From an uncultured Aquimarina sp. (GTDB lineage Bacteria; Bacteroidota; Bacteroidia; Flavobacteriales; Flavobacteriaceae): a DNA stretch of 55,147 bases. The stretch covers positions 1 to 55,147 of the forward strand of contig CANLEM010000010.1 in NCBI GenBank assembly GCA_947489685.1, written 5' to 3'. The position numbers were made by a program, and so were the translations under genes. The notes under the pieces were generated by a model. That model did not search any database, had not been told where the DNA came from, and saw only the letters and a list, made by a program, of their open reading frames with translations. This document shows positions 18,761 through 27,119 of this stretch, piece after piece (within the stretch, counting starts at the first letter, position 1; the number at the start of each line of letters is the position of its first letter).

Positions 18761-19063
18761 TCAAACATGTGCATTTAATTTTTCCTTTCGTTTTTTCAAC
18801 TGTCTTTCTAATGAACTAACACACTCATCTACACCTTCTTCAAAAGTTTTATTAATTTTTTTAATCATGAATTCTCCTCCGGGAACACTTAACAAAATTT
18901 CAGTAACTTTATTCTCTTTTCCACTTGTATTCATAACTTTCAAAAATACATCTGCATGTATTATTCGATTAAAATGAGTTTCTAGCTTATCCAATTTGTT
19001 TTGCGTAAAACTCACCAACTTTTGATCTACATTAAAATTTACGGATTGCAAGTTCACTTTCAT
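18761..19063 (-). CDS. hpf: Ribosome hibernation-promoting factor, short form (HPF/RaiA family)
   Basis: This family binds the 30S decoding region of idle ribosomes. The 100-residue protein is one domain of the S30AE fold (MKVNLQSVNFNVDQKLVSFTQNKLDKL... ending in a basic KKRKEKL helix) and lacks the extra dimerisation domain of long HPF. It lies 68 bases after xerC and is closed by a terminator. With rpsU and xerC it forms a conserved flavobacterial gene order upstream of the tRNA-tuf cluster. Confidence 0.93.
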   Translation of the reverse strand: MKVNLQSVNFNVDQKLVSFTQNKLDKLETHFNRIIHADVFLKVMNTSGKENKVTEILLSVPGGEFMIKKINKTFEEGVDECVSSLERQLKKRKEKLNAHV

Positions 19064-19131
19064 AGGTGTTAGTTTAATTGGTTGAACAATATATTAAGCT
19101 TAAAAGAACGATACATATAACTATATATCTG

Positions 19132-20022
19132 TTACTTTTTATTCCTTGGGTGGGATTGTTTATAAACTTTTGTTAACTGCGCTACGCTATGATGTGTATA
19201 TACCTGCGTTGCAGCTAAGCTAGAATGACCAAGTAATTCTTTTACAGCATTTAGATTAGCACCTTCATTAAGCAAATGAGTAGCAAATGAATGCCTTAGA
19301 ATATGCGGACTCTTTTTCACCTTTGAAGAAGCCTTACTAAAATAGTTATTTATGATGCGATATACAAGTGTTTCGTAGATTTTAACTCGTTTTTTTGTAA
19401 GTAGCAAAAAAGGGGTCTCTTGAGCACCTACTAAATCAGATCTTAAGCTTAAGTACAATTGCAATGTTTTGCAAACAGATGAGAGTAGCGGCAAAAATCT
19501 TTCTTTATTCCTTTTTCCTAACACTTTAATTTGCCTAGCATGAATATCTATATCAGATAGTTTAAGATTCACTAATTCTATCCTTCTTATCCCTGTAGCA
19601 TAAAAAAGCTCGACTATCAAACGATTTCGCACACTTTCGAAATCCGTATTATCCGTTAAACCATTTATAACATCCTCTATTTCTTGTGCAGAAAAAGGAA
19701 TCTGAAGTTTTTTGGAGGCTTTTAAGGCTTGGTGTTTAGCCAAGGGGTTTTTTGTAACCTGCTCTGATTTCATTAAAAATTTATAATACGTCTTAAGCGA
19801 AGAAACTTTGCGGTTAATCGTTCGGTTAGAAACACCTTGCTCTACTAAGCTAACGATCCAAGAGCGTATTTGAGCATAATTAGCTTTATCGATATCAGAA
19901 AGTTCGTATTCATGTTGATAAAACTCTAAAAAGGAAGATAAATCGGCTTTGTATGCCGTAACCGTATGAGTAGAGTACTTTTTCTCTAATAATAAATAAT
20001 CTATAAACTCTGAAATAAGCAT
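19132..20022 (-). CDS. xerC: Tyrosine recombinase XerC-like
   Basis: XerC/D recombinases resolve chromosome dimers at dif. With the ATG at 20022 the protein has 296 residues beginning MLISEFIDYLLLEKKYS, the standard XerC start; an upstream in-frame ATG at 20043 would lie inside the rpsU terminator loop and is unlikely. An N-terminal SAM-like core-binding domain (1-85) is followed by the catalytic domain with R146, K170, H240, R243, H266 and Y275, the complete active-site set. No attachment sites or mobile element borders are nearby, so a housekeeping recombinase is more likely than a phage integrase. The start codon directly follows the U tract of the rpsU terminator. Confidence 0.93.
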   Translation of the reverse strand: MLISEFIDYLLLEKKYSTHTVTAYKADLSSFLEFYQHEYELSDIDKANYAQIRSWIVSLVEQGVSNRTINRKVSSLKTYYKFLMKSEQVTKNPLAKHQALKASKKLQIPFSAQEIEDVINGLTDNTDFESVRNRLIVELFYATGIRRIELVNLKLSDIDIHARQIKVLGKRNKERFLPLLSSVCKTLQLYLSLRSDLVGAQETPFLLLTKKRVKIYETLVYRIINNYFSKASSKVKKSPHILRHSFATHLLNEGANLNAVKELLGHSSLAATQVYTHHSVAQLTKVYKQSHPRNKK

Positions 20023-20075
20023 AAAAAAACCGTTAGAAAACAAAAGTATAAAACTTTTGTCACCCTAACGGTTTT
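20023..20075 (-). terminator. Intrinsic terminator of rpsU
   Basis: The outer stem is AAAACCGTTAG (20026-20036) with CTAACGGTTTT (20065-20075). An inner stem, ACAAAAGT/ACTTTTGT, is closed by ATAAA. The minus-strand stem ends in a run of seven T, and the xerC ATG begins at the next base. Confidence 0.88.
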
Positions 20076-20141
20076 AATTTATACTGAAAAAACGAAGTCC
20101 TTCTTACATTTAGAAAGAACTACAGACGACGTTTCAACTTT

Positions 20142-20336
20142 TTAAATTTCTTCCTGGTCTCTTAAATGCTGGATATAAGCAGCTTTCTGAACCTGAGCTC
20201 TACGCTCTACAGAAGGTTTTGTAAATGCTTGACGCTTACGAAGCTGACGCATCGTTCCTGTTCTGTCGAATTTACGCTTAAAACGTTTTAACGCTCTATC
20301 TATATTTTCTCCGTCTTTTACTGGTATTATTAACAT
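20142..20336 (-). CDS. rpsU: 30S ribosomal protein S21
   Basis: bS21 sits next to the 3' end of 16S rRNA and in Bacteroidetes helps hide the anti-Shine-Dalgarno sequence. The correct start is the ATG at 20336, giving 64 residues beginning MLIIPVKDGENIDRALKRFK. An ATG six codons upstream overlaps the ribosome binding site and should not be used. The start is preceded by GAAAGGAGGT with a 6-base spacer, the only full Shine-Dalgarno I see in the window. This agrees with the published autoregulation model in Flavobacterium johnsoniae, in which ribosomes lacking bS21 translate rpsU. It is transcribed from its own promoter and has its own terminator. Confidence 0.97.
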   Translation of the reverse strand: MLIIPVKDGENIDRALKRFKRKFDRTGTMRQLRKRQAFTKPSVERRAQVQKAAYIQHLRDQEEI

Positions 20337-20342
20337 AGTTGC

Positions 20343-20352
20343 ACCTCCTTTC
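20343..20352 (-). promoter_or_regulatory. Full-length Shine-Dalgarno of rpsU
   Basis: The minus strand reads GAAAGGAGGT, ten bases fully complementary to the usual 16S 3' end, six bases before the ATG at 20336. Other genes here have only AT-rich leaders, so this site decides the start and marks special control. Confidence 0.92.
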
Positions 20353-20368
20353 ATTAAAAATTAGGGTG

Positions 20369-20398
20369 CAAAGATAATACAATACTATTATCTACAAA
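20369..20398 (-). promoter_or_regulatory. Promoter of rpsU
   Basis: TTTG (20398-20395), an 18-base spacer and TATCTTTG (20376-20369) on the minus strand fit the primary-sigma consensus of Bacteroidetes. The predicted transcript leader is only about 25 bases and contains the Shine-Dalgarno. Confidence 0.65.
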
Positions 20399-20465
20399 GC
20401 TTTTTTTGAACGAAGTTAATTAATTGTTGTTTTTTATATCAAAACTTACGCTTCATTACCAATAA

Positions 20466-20519
20466 AAAACGGTCTTCTACCTATTGTTTGGGGTCAATCA
20501 ATAGACAAAAAACCGTTTT
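20466..20519 (-). terminator. Terminator downstream of the amylase gene
   Basis: AAAACGGT (20466-20473) pairs with ACCGTTTT (20512-20519), with an inner CTATTG/CAATAG stem. On the minus strand the stem runs into TTTTTTATT. It lies 31 bases past the GH13 stop codon. Confidence 0.75.
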
Positions 20520-20549
20520 GAAGCATTAGTAGTAGTAATGCTCTTATAT

Positions 20550-21929
20550 TTATTTCAAGGACCAAACAGTATACCCTTTTGGTGGTGCCTGGATTTTAAC
20601 CCATTTACCTCCTTGAGTAACTGGTTCCCATCCAGAGTTACCGGTATAATCTTTAATTCTTTTGTTAGACCAATTGGTTTGTATCCATCTTTCTTTCCAA
20701 GAATTAGAATTATTGATATATACTATTAAACCATTTTTACCGCCACCACCATTTCTTCTTGCGATGTATTCGTCATTATCTGTCCAAAGATTAGATGTAT
20801 TTCCTCCGGCCAAATTATTATGAATCCAAATCAGGTTGTTCATTTTAGACTTGCTCAACCACTCCTCATAATCTCTATAAAAAATAGCTGGATACCCTTC
20901 ATGTGTTAATATATAAGCATATGCCAATAGCTTATTATTAATAATCTCGTCGGTATCATGATTAGCAACAAATGTAACCGCTCTTGAAGCGTTTCTTTTC
21001 CATAACATATCCCCATTAAGTGCATTCAGGTTATTACCCATAAAAGCATCTCTCATTTTATAATAACATCCAAAATCGAAAGCCGACATTTGCGCTTGAT
21101 CTGTCCACCATTTAAGTGTATTTACATTTCCGTCCCAATACTCTCCTACTCCAAACACACCTGTTGATTGTCTAAACTCTCTAGCTACCCATGGCTCAAA
21201 ACCTTTTACATAATCAAATCTATATCCATCAAACCCCATAGTATTTTTATAGTATTTAGCCACAGAATTACTTCTTTTCCATAACCAATCTTGCACATAA
21301 CTTTTTTTATGACTTAAATCCGGAAAACCACCAAAAATACCGCTATCAGAATTATACTTATCGTTAGGATGGAAATCATATTTTGTTCTATTAAATTTAC
21401 CTGAAAGAGGGTTAAAAATAGTATAGGTATCCTTTCCTGCGAATTCGTTGGGTTCTAGATCTCCCCCGCTATTATGATTAATAACGATATCAGCTATTAC
21501 ACTTAGTCTATATTGGTGCGCTCTAGAAATAAGGGATTCTAATTCTGATTTAGAACCAAAACGCGTTTGTGTACTCCCCATTTGGTTATACTGTCCAAAA
21601 TCATAATAATCGAAAGGATCATACCCCATAGAGAATTTTCCGTTTTGTGCTTTACTCACAGGAGGAAGCCATATCGCATCTATACCGGCATCACTCCAGT
21701 TATCTACCTTATCTTTAATAACATTCCACCAGGTGCCCCCAGCCGGAACATCCCAATAAAAAGCCTGCATCATCACTCCCGATCCTATTGTTTTTAAAGC
21801 TTTTGCAGAAACCTCTTCTTGAAGATCAATAGATTCAGATGGTAACGTTTCTATTACCTCGTCTTTACCGCAGGAAGCCAGCAAAAACGTTATAGCCAGA
21901 AGGCTATAAAAAAACTTGATTGTTTTCAT
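20550..21929 (-). CDS. GH13 alpha-amylase family lipoprotein
   Basis: Predicted to cleave alpha-1,4-glucans of the starch/glycogen/maltooligosaccharide type. The 459 residues start with a lipoprotein signal peptide (LLASC, modified Cys20), so the enzyme is membrane-anchored, on the periplasmic or cell-surface face. The TIM-barrel motifs are complete: DIVINH (147-152), GYRFD with nucleophile Asp239, GVGEYW with acid/base Glu263, and VANHD with Asp325. The C-terminal beta domain ends PPKGYTVWSLK. It is a stand-alone gene rather than part of a SusCD-type cluster; no SusC/SusD pair is adjacent. Two LacI-type operators precede it, indicating sugar-dependent control. The exact product specificity cannot be read from the sequence. 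Confidence 0.93.
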   Translation of the reverse strand: MKTIKFFYSLLAITFLLASCGKDEVIETLPSESIDLQEEVSAKALKTIGSGVMMQAFYWDVPAGGTWWNVIKDKVDNWSDAGIDAIWLPPVSKAQNGKFSMGYDPFDYYDFGQYNQMGSTQTRFGSKSELESLISRAHQYRLSVIADIVINHNSGGDLEPNEFAGKDTYTIFNPLSGKFNRTKYDFHPNDKYNSDSGIFGGFPDLSHKKSYVQDWLWKRSNSVAKYYKNTMGFDGYRFDYVKGFEPWVAREFRQSTGVFGVGEYWDGNVNTLKWWTDQAQMSAFDFGCYYKMRDAFMGNNLNALNGDMLWKRNASRAVTFVANHDTDEIINNKLLAYAYILTHEGYPAIFYRDYEEWLSKSKMNNLIWIHNNLAGGNTSNLWTDNDEYIARRNGGGGKNGLIVYINNSNSWKERWIQTNWSNKRIKDYTGNSGWEPVTQGGKWVKIQAPPKGYTVWSLK

Positions 21930-21981
21930 AATTACTTAGTGTTTGTGTTAAATTTTAGTCAAATTAAGAATTTCAAAAACA

Positions 21982-22017
21982 ACGAAAACGTTTGAATTTT
22001 AACGAAAACGTTTTCGT
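21982..22017. promoter_or_regulatory. Two tandem LacI-type operators before the amylase
   Basis: ACGAAAACGTTTTCGT at 22002-22017 is a perfect 16-bp palindrome. A second copy at 21982-21997 begins ACGAAAACGTTT and is degenerate in its distal half. The two centres are exactly 20 bp apart, two helical turns, so bound dimers would face the same side. LacI-family regulators recognise central CG palindromes of this kind. The regulator gene is not in the window. Confidence 0.75.
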
Positions 22018-22060
22018 GTTAATAAGATTTTAAGTTTTAACACAAAATACTAGTAAAAAA

Positions 22061-22112
22061 AATGATTGTGTTTAACGCCGTACTAATAAGTACATCATTA
22101 AACACAATCATT
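22061..22112 (-). terminator. Terminator of the acyl-CoA dehydrogenase gene
   Basis: A 15-bp perfect stem, AATGATTGTGTTTAA with TTAAACACAATCATT, encloses a 22-base loop and runs into a T tract on the minus strand. It lies 28 bases after the stop codon and insulates the amylase promoter. Confidence 0.85.
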
Positions 22113-22140
22113 ATTATAATATAAAAAGTTTAGGAACAGC

Positions 22141-23307
22141 TTAGGTCGCCGGTTTATACTCTTTTTTATCAATTACCATTTTGGCGATAATCTCTCTTAA
22201 GATTTCCGAAGTACCTCCACCAATAGGACCTAATCTGCTATCTCGAAATAATCTGGCCAAAGGATATTCTTCCATATAACCATATCCACCTAACAATTGT
22301 AAACAGTCATAAGCCACTTTATCTGCCATTTTTGTCGAAAGTAATTTTGACATAGATGCTTCCTTAACCACATACTGTCCTTGATCCAATCTTTTTGCAA
22401 TAGAATAATTAAATTCTTTACACATTTCCATTTCACTAGCCATATCTGCCACAGAATGTCTTAGTGCCTGAAATTTATCAATAGTCCTCCCGAAGGCCTC
22501 TCTTTCTGACATGTATTTTATCACATACTCAATTGCATACTCTGCTCTGGCATGTGAATTTATTCCCATAATCAATCTCTCTAACGCAAAGTGCTGCATG
22601 ATGTATGAGAATCCTTTATCCTCATCCCCCATTAAATTTTGGGCTGGAATTTTTACATTATCGAATGCTATTTCGCCAGTATCCGAAGCTCTCCATCCTA
22701 ATTTATCCAATTTCGTAGCCGAAATTCCTGGAGTATCTCTATCGATTACAAATATGCTTATCCCTTTGTTTCCAAGCTCTGGACTTGTCTTTGCCGCAAC
22801 TACCAAATAATCGCTATATACCCCATTGGTAATAAAAGTTTTAGAACCATTGATTACATAATGGTCTCCGTCCTTAACAGCTGTAGTTCTCATTCCCGCA
22901 ACATCAGAACCTCCAAAAGGCTCTGTAATAGCCAAACACCCTATTTTTTCTCCCGAAATACTAGGTCTTAAATATTCTTCTTTAATTCTATGATCTCCTT
23001 CTTTATTAAGGTGTGTCATTGCCAGATAAACATGTGCCCACATGGCAGCGGCAAAACCTCCAGAGTTAATCTTTTGAAGTTCTTCCAAAAAAATAACCGT
23101 ATAAAAAAGATCTAATCCAAGCCCTCCGTATTCTTCGGGGTATGCAATTCCGAAATACCCCATCTCACCAAACTTATCCCAGATAAATCGATCAATAACA
23201 CCTGTTTCTTCCCACTTTTCGATATGTGGAACAACTTCTTTTTTTAAAAATTCTTTTAAACTTTCCCTAAACAACTCGTGCTCTTCTGTAAAATACATGC
23301 TATTCAT
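22141..23307 (-). CDS. Acyl-CoA dehydrogenase
   Basis: This is an FAD enzyme that oxidises acyl-CoA to the trans-2-enoyl-CoA, cytosolic. The 388 residues cover all three domains: N-terminal helical, beta (LAITEPFGGSD, 125-135) and C-terminal helical. The usual C-terminal catalytic motif EGTSE reads GGTSEI here. The catalytic base is instead probably Glu256 in HARAEY, the helix-G position used by long-chain and isovaleryl-CoA dehydrogenases. This argues for a long- or branched-chain substrate, but specificity is inferred. It stands as a single gene with its own terminator. M4 is an alternative start. Confidence 0.92.
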   Translation of the reverse strand: MNSMYFTEEHELFRESLKEFLKKEVVPHIEKWEETGVIDRFIWDKFGEMGYFGIAYPEEYGGLGLDLFYTVIFLEELQKINSGGFAAAMWAHVYLAMTHLNKEGDHRIKEEYLRPSISGEKIGCLAITEPFGGSDVAGMRTTAVKDGDHYVINGSKTFITNGVYSDYLVVAAKTSPELGNKGISIFVIDRDTPGISATKLDKLGWRASDTGEIAFDNVKIPAQNLMGDEDKGFSYIMQHFALERLIMGINSHARAEYAIEYVIKYMSEREAFGRTIDKFQALRHSVADMASEMEMCKEFNYSIAKRLDQGQYVVKEASMSKLLSTKMADKVAYDCLQLLGGYGYMEEYPLARLFRDSRLGPIGGGTSEILREIIAKMVIDKKEYKPAT

Positions 23308-23443
23308 CTATTCTTTACTATTTTGTTTTAAATGGTTAGAATGAATTTACCTTATACTTCTTTCGTAATAGTGAACTAGTATATGATGGCTTATTTCATA
23401 TCACAACCCTTTGATGACTTAGTTAACATTTTACCGTGTAGTA

Positions 23444-23494
23444 TTAACGAATTTTATTAGTGAGTCAAAGCTCTTAAAAAATAAGATTCGTTAA
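23444..23494. terminator. Long inverted repeat after the HHH-protein gene
   Basis: TTAACGAATTTTATT pairs with AATAAGATTCGTTAA (15 bp with one G-T pair) over a 21-base loop that has its own short GAG/CTC stem. It lies between the HHH gene end and the acyl-CoA dehydrogenase start. No clear T run follows on the minus strand, so termination is likely but not sure. Confidence 0.5.
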
Positions 23495-23519
23495 AATTCA
23501 CAGCAATTTTTTCCGATTA

Positions 23520-24389
23520 TTAATTTAAAGTCAAATATAATGCTATTCTATCTATTTTTTCTAAAGAAAAACCATCGATTTTTCCTAATTCCTTAAAGCT
23601 TGAGATATGTCCTTTGTCTTTAATAAAATCTCTAATCTCTAATGCCATTTCAAAATCAAAATATGGCACCTCTATAAGCTCATCGATAGAAGCTACATTG
23701 ATGTTTACTTTTTCTATTGCCTTTGAAGTTTTAACCGTAAAGTGAGATCCTATTTTTTCTCGTTGATTATCATATAATCCATGAATATCCTCGAGTTGAA
23801 TATCTGCAATAAAACCTCCAATTTTATCACGATAGCTAACAATTCTTTCTGCAATAAAATCGGGAACATTCACTTGTTCTTTAATTTGTTTGGCGGTTAC
23901 CGTATTTAAATCCTCTTTTTGTGTATAGCTTTTATTTGAGTATTTATGTTTAGTGTATTTTTTGGTTTTAGAAGTTACCCAATCCGGAAACTTAAATAAC
24001 GGAGAGATGATTTGCAAAAGAGAATCTGAAACCCTGGTTACTTTTTTAAAATCTGCTACCGAATTAATCCATTTATTATTCTTTCTATGAGCGTAAAGCC
24101 TATCCAACTCTTCAGGTGAAAGTCCGAGCATATACCCTTTATGATCATTAATGAAATTAGGATTAAAAGGTTTCAATACGTATTGATTACTTTTTAAATC
24201 TGCATTTTTTTTGAGAGAATCTATTTGTTGTTGAAACTCGGTTAATTCGACAAGGTTATCTTTTTGCGCTATCGCTTTATAAGGATAAAAATAGTAAACA
24301 AGAATACTTGCAAGGAGTAGTATCGACAAAAGAAAAATCCCATTTCGAAAACGTGAGTGTATCTCGAAATGGGACTTTAAGTTATTCAT
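23520..24389 (-). CDS. Membrane-anchored helix-hairpin-helix (ComEA-like) protein
   Basis: The 289-residue protein has one N-terminal transmembrane helix (FLLSILLLASILVYYFY, about 18-36), then a coiled segment, then repeated helix-hairpin-helix units of the ComEA kind: LGLSPEELDRLYAHRKNNKW, LNTVTAKQIKEQVNVPDFIAERIVSYRD and VNINVASIDELIEVPYFDFEMALEIRDF. In ComEA such a domain binds DNA during uptake. Here the anchor and multiple units suggest a periplasmic DNA-binding or structural role, which is inference. It follows the AGCS symporter gene by 13 bases, so they are probably co-transcribed. Confidence 0.85.
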   Translation of the reverse strand: MNNLKSHFEIHSRFRNGIFLLSILLLASILVYYFYPYKAIAQKDNLVELTEFQQQIDSLKKNADLKSNQYVLKPFNPNFINDHKGYMLGLSPEELDRLYAHRKNNKWINSVADFKKVTRVSDSLLQIISPLFKFPDWVTSKTKKYTKHKYSNKSYTQKEDLNTVTAKQIKEQVNVPDFIAERIVSYRDKIGGFIADIQLEDIHGLYDNQREKIGSHFTVKTSKAIEKVNINVASIDELIEVPYFDFEMALEIRDFIKDKGHISSFKELGKIDGFSLEKIDRIALYLTLN

Positions 24390-24402
24390 AATGTCTTATA
24401 TC

Positions 24403-26004
24403 TTATTTTTTTGAAACTTTTATAGCGTCAAAATATCTAATAAGTTGTTTTTTAACTACCGGGAACAAGAAGAATAATCCTACCATATTTGGGAATACCA
24501 TCGCAAAAATCATAGCATCAGAGAATGCCCAAATAGATCCCATACTTGCCGCAGCACCAATTACTACAAATGTTAAGAATAATAATTTATATACTAAATC
24601 TGCTCTTTTTCCTCTTCCGAAAAGGTATTTCCAGGATTGTAATCCATAATACGACCATGAAATCATAGTAGAAACTGCAAACAATACTACCGCTATAGTT
24701 AAGAAAATATTAGAATAAGGAATATATTCTGCAAAAGCTTTTGCTGTTATTCCGGCTCCCTCATAAGAAATACCGTCAATTAAAACGGCTCCACTACCGT
24801 CTCCACCATAAACAAATGCTCCACCAGAATTAAAAATAATAATTACTAATGCAGTCATTGTACAAATAACTACAGTATCGATAAAAGGCTCTAACAATGC
24901 AACTAACCCTTCTGAAGCAGAATACTTTGTTTTTACAGCCGAATGGGCAATTGATGCAGAACCTGCACCAGCTTCATTTGAGAATGCCGCTCTTTTAAAA
25001 CCTACCAATAGTACCCCTATAAAACCACCTACTCCAATAGCTTTTGGATTAAACGCTTCTGTTACGATCAATGAAATAGCATCGTCTATAAATGAGAAGT
25101 GACTAAAAATAATATATAAACATGCTAGGATATACATTACAGCCATAAAAGGAACTACTTTTTCGGTAACTGAAGCAATTCGCTTAATACCTCCAATAAT
25201 TATAATCCCTACAAGAATTGCAAGTATTATTCCTATCCAAAAACCTGCTCCTGTACTTTCAAAACCAAACATTTCTTTTAGAACAATTGTAGCCTGATTA
25301 GATTGAGCTGCGTTACCCCCTCCAAAAGAACCACCAATACAAAATACTGCAAATACTACTGCCGCTATTTTTCCTAATGTTTTAAAACCTCTTTCTTTAA
25401 GTCCTTTACTTAAATAATACATTGGTCCTCCATATACGGTACCATCCTCACCTACATCTCGATATTGAACACCTAATGTACATTCTACAAATTTTGTAGA
25501 CATCCCTAATAATCCACAGATAATCATCCAAAATGTAGCTCCAGGTCCTCCAAGAGCAATTGCAAGAGCAACCCCAGCAATATTCCCGTTACCTACGGTA
25601 CCAGAAACGGCCGTTGCCAAAGCTTGGAAATGGGATACTTCTCCTTCTTTAGATTCATCTCTAATAGTATCTCTAATATCCCCATCTACTGCAGCCGAAG
25701 GATCTCCTAAACTATGTCCTTCAACATCATCATATTTCCCTCGTACTACGTTTATAGCTTTTCCAAAGTATCTTACATTTGGAAATCCGAAATAAATAGT
25801 AAAAAACATGGCACTAAGTACCAATAATATGATAACGAATGGTGCACCATCAAAAACTTCAAAAAAGATAACAGCCGAGAAAAAATCCGAAACTGGTTTA
25901 AAAGCCTCATCTATTTTTTGATCGAGCCCTTTTTCTGTAGTCTCCTGAGCAAATGTTAAAAATGGAATAATAAGCGCGAAAATTGAAAGAAGAAATCTCT
26001 TCAT
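24403..26004 (-). CDS. Sodium:alanine (AGCS family) symporter
   Basis: This is an inner-membrane amino-acid:sodium carrier of the alanine/glycine:cation symporter family. The 533 residues have about ten or eleven transmembrane helices. The family signature is visible as AVSGTVGNGNIAGVALAIALGGPGATFWM, followed by FVECTLGVQYR and later FKRAAFSNEAGAGSASIAHSA. An N-terminal signal-like segment (MKRFLLSIFALIIPFLTFAQ) precedes the first core helix, a common extension in Bacteroidetes members. The gene lies between the potassium-channel gene (98 bases upstream) and the HHH gene. Substrate (alanine, glycine or another) is not decided by sequence. Confidence 0.93.
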   Translation of the reverse strand: MKRFLLSIFALIIPFLTFAQETTEKGLDQKIDEAFKPVSDFFSAVIFFEVFDGAPFVIILLVLSAMFFTIYFGFPNVRYFGKAINVVRGKYDDVEGHSLGDPSAAVDGDIRDTIRDESKEGEVSHFQALATAVSGTVGNGNIAGVALAIALGGPGATFWMIICGLLGMSTKFVECTLGVQYRDVGEDGTVYGGPMYYLSKGLKERGFKTLGKIAAVVFAVFCIGGSFGGGNAAQSNQATIVLKEMFGFESTGAGFWIGIILAILVGIIIIGGIKRIASVTEKVVPFMAVMYILACLYIIFSHFSFIDDAISLIVTEAFNPKAIGVGGFIGVLLVGFKRAAFSNEAGAGSASIAHSAVKTKYSASEGLVALLEPFIDTVVICTMTALVIIIFNSGGAFVYGGDGSGAVLIDGISYEGAGITAKAFAEYIPYSNIFLTIAVVLFAVSTMISWSYYGLQSWKYLFGRGKRADLVYKLLFLTFVVIGAAASMGSIWAFSDAMIFAMVFPNMVGLFFLFPVVKKQLIRYFDAIKVSKK

Positions 26005-26102
26005 GATATGTGAGTTAATTGAATTTAGTTATTAAGAAGCCAGCAAGATGCTAAAAAAAAAGGTTGCGTACAATTTTTATAGAGTTAAATGTTTAGTAAT
26101 TG

Positions 26103-27119
26103 TTATATATTAAACTGCTTATTAAGCAGGTTAATTTGCTCTGGACGGCCCAACACTACTATCTTAGAACCAGGTCTTAAGTACGTGTCAGCTTCTGGAT
26201 TTACAATATAATCACCATCTGGGGATTTATAACCAATAATAGTACATCCTGTACGCGATCTCATATCTATAGTAAGTATGGTTCTCTCTTTTTCGTCATC
26301 AAACATATCTTCAAAAGAAATCTCTTCAATATTTATTGATCGCTTTCCTACAATAGAAAGATTATCCAAAAACTCTATAAGATCTGGAACAACTACAAGT
26401 GATGCCATATGATCTCCACCAATACGATCTGGCATAATCACATTATCTGCTCCCGCTAATCTTATTTTTTTGTATGAAGTATCTTGGGAGGCTCTACTTA
26501 TTATTTTGAGCTTTTTATTAATTTGTCTGGCCGAAAGAACAATAAATAAATTATCAGCATCTTCGGGTAATGTACAGATTAAACAATCTGCATTCTTGAT
26601 ACCGGCTTCGATCAAAACCTCATCTTCTGTAGCATTACCTTTTAAAAAAAGTAATTCTTCACTCTGGTATCTTTCAATAAGCGTAGCATCTTTTTCAATG
26701 ATAATAAATGGTTTATCATATGCCAATAATTTGGCAGCGGCTTGTTTACCATTACGCCCATAACCGATAATAATGATATGATGTTGTAATTGATGTATCA
26801 TTTTTTGCGTTTTTCGATATTGAACTTTTTTCGGATCACTTTTACTTACAATATATTCGGTAATCACAGATACAGAATATGCAAATATGGCTACACTGGT
26901 AGATATTAAAAATATAGTAAATAATTTGGCATTATCATCTAAGGGTTGCACTTCTCCAAAGCCTACCGTAGTCATGGTAATAACAGTCATGTATAAAGCA
27001 TCGACCCAGGTATAGTTTGAAAAATACCTAAACCCCAATACACCAATAGCTATTACAACAAGTAATAACGCCAATGCGATATATATTTTTGGCCTACCCC
27101 AATTCTGAATTTTTATCAT
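26103..27119 (-). CDS. Potassium channel with RCK (TrkA-N/TrkA-C) domains
   Basis: This is an inner-membrane two-helix channel subunit. TM1 is at about residues 11-30, and the pore loop carries the selectivity filter TVGFGE at about 53-58, followed by TM2. The cytosolic part begins with a Rossmann TrkA-N/RCK domain (IIIGYGRNGKQAAAKLL) and ends with a TrkA-C domain (about 250-338). The 338-residue length is typical of Kch/MthK-like channels. Its start overlaps the end of the PspC gene by four bases, so the two are translationally coupled. Confidence 0.93.
   Translation of the reverse strand: MIKIQNWGRPKIYIALALLLVVIAIGVLGFRYFSNYTWVDALYMTVITMTTVGFGEVQPLDDNAKLFTIFLISTSVAIFAYSVSVITEYIVSKSDPKKVQYRKTQKMIHQLQHHIIIIGYGRNGKQAAAKLLAYDKPFIIIEKDATLIERYQSEELLFLKGNATEDEVLIEAGIKNADCLICTLPEDADNLFIVLSARQINKKLKIISRASQDTSYKKIRLAGADNVIMPDRIGGDHMASLVVVPDLIEFLDNLSIVGKRSINIEEISFEDMFDDEKERTILTIDMRSRTGCTIIGYKSPDGDYIVNPEADTYLRPGSKIVVLGRPEQINLLNKQFNI

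Noticed and set aside
19132..20022. Tyrosine recombinase as integrase of a mobile element or phase-variation invertase
   Set aside because: It lies in the conserved rpsU-hpf-tRNA-tuf gene order, has the XerC N-terminus, and has no inverted repeats or attachment duplication nearby. The tRNA genes next to it are intact with no partial copies.
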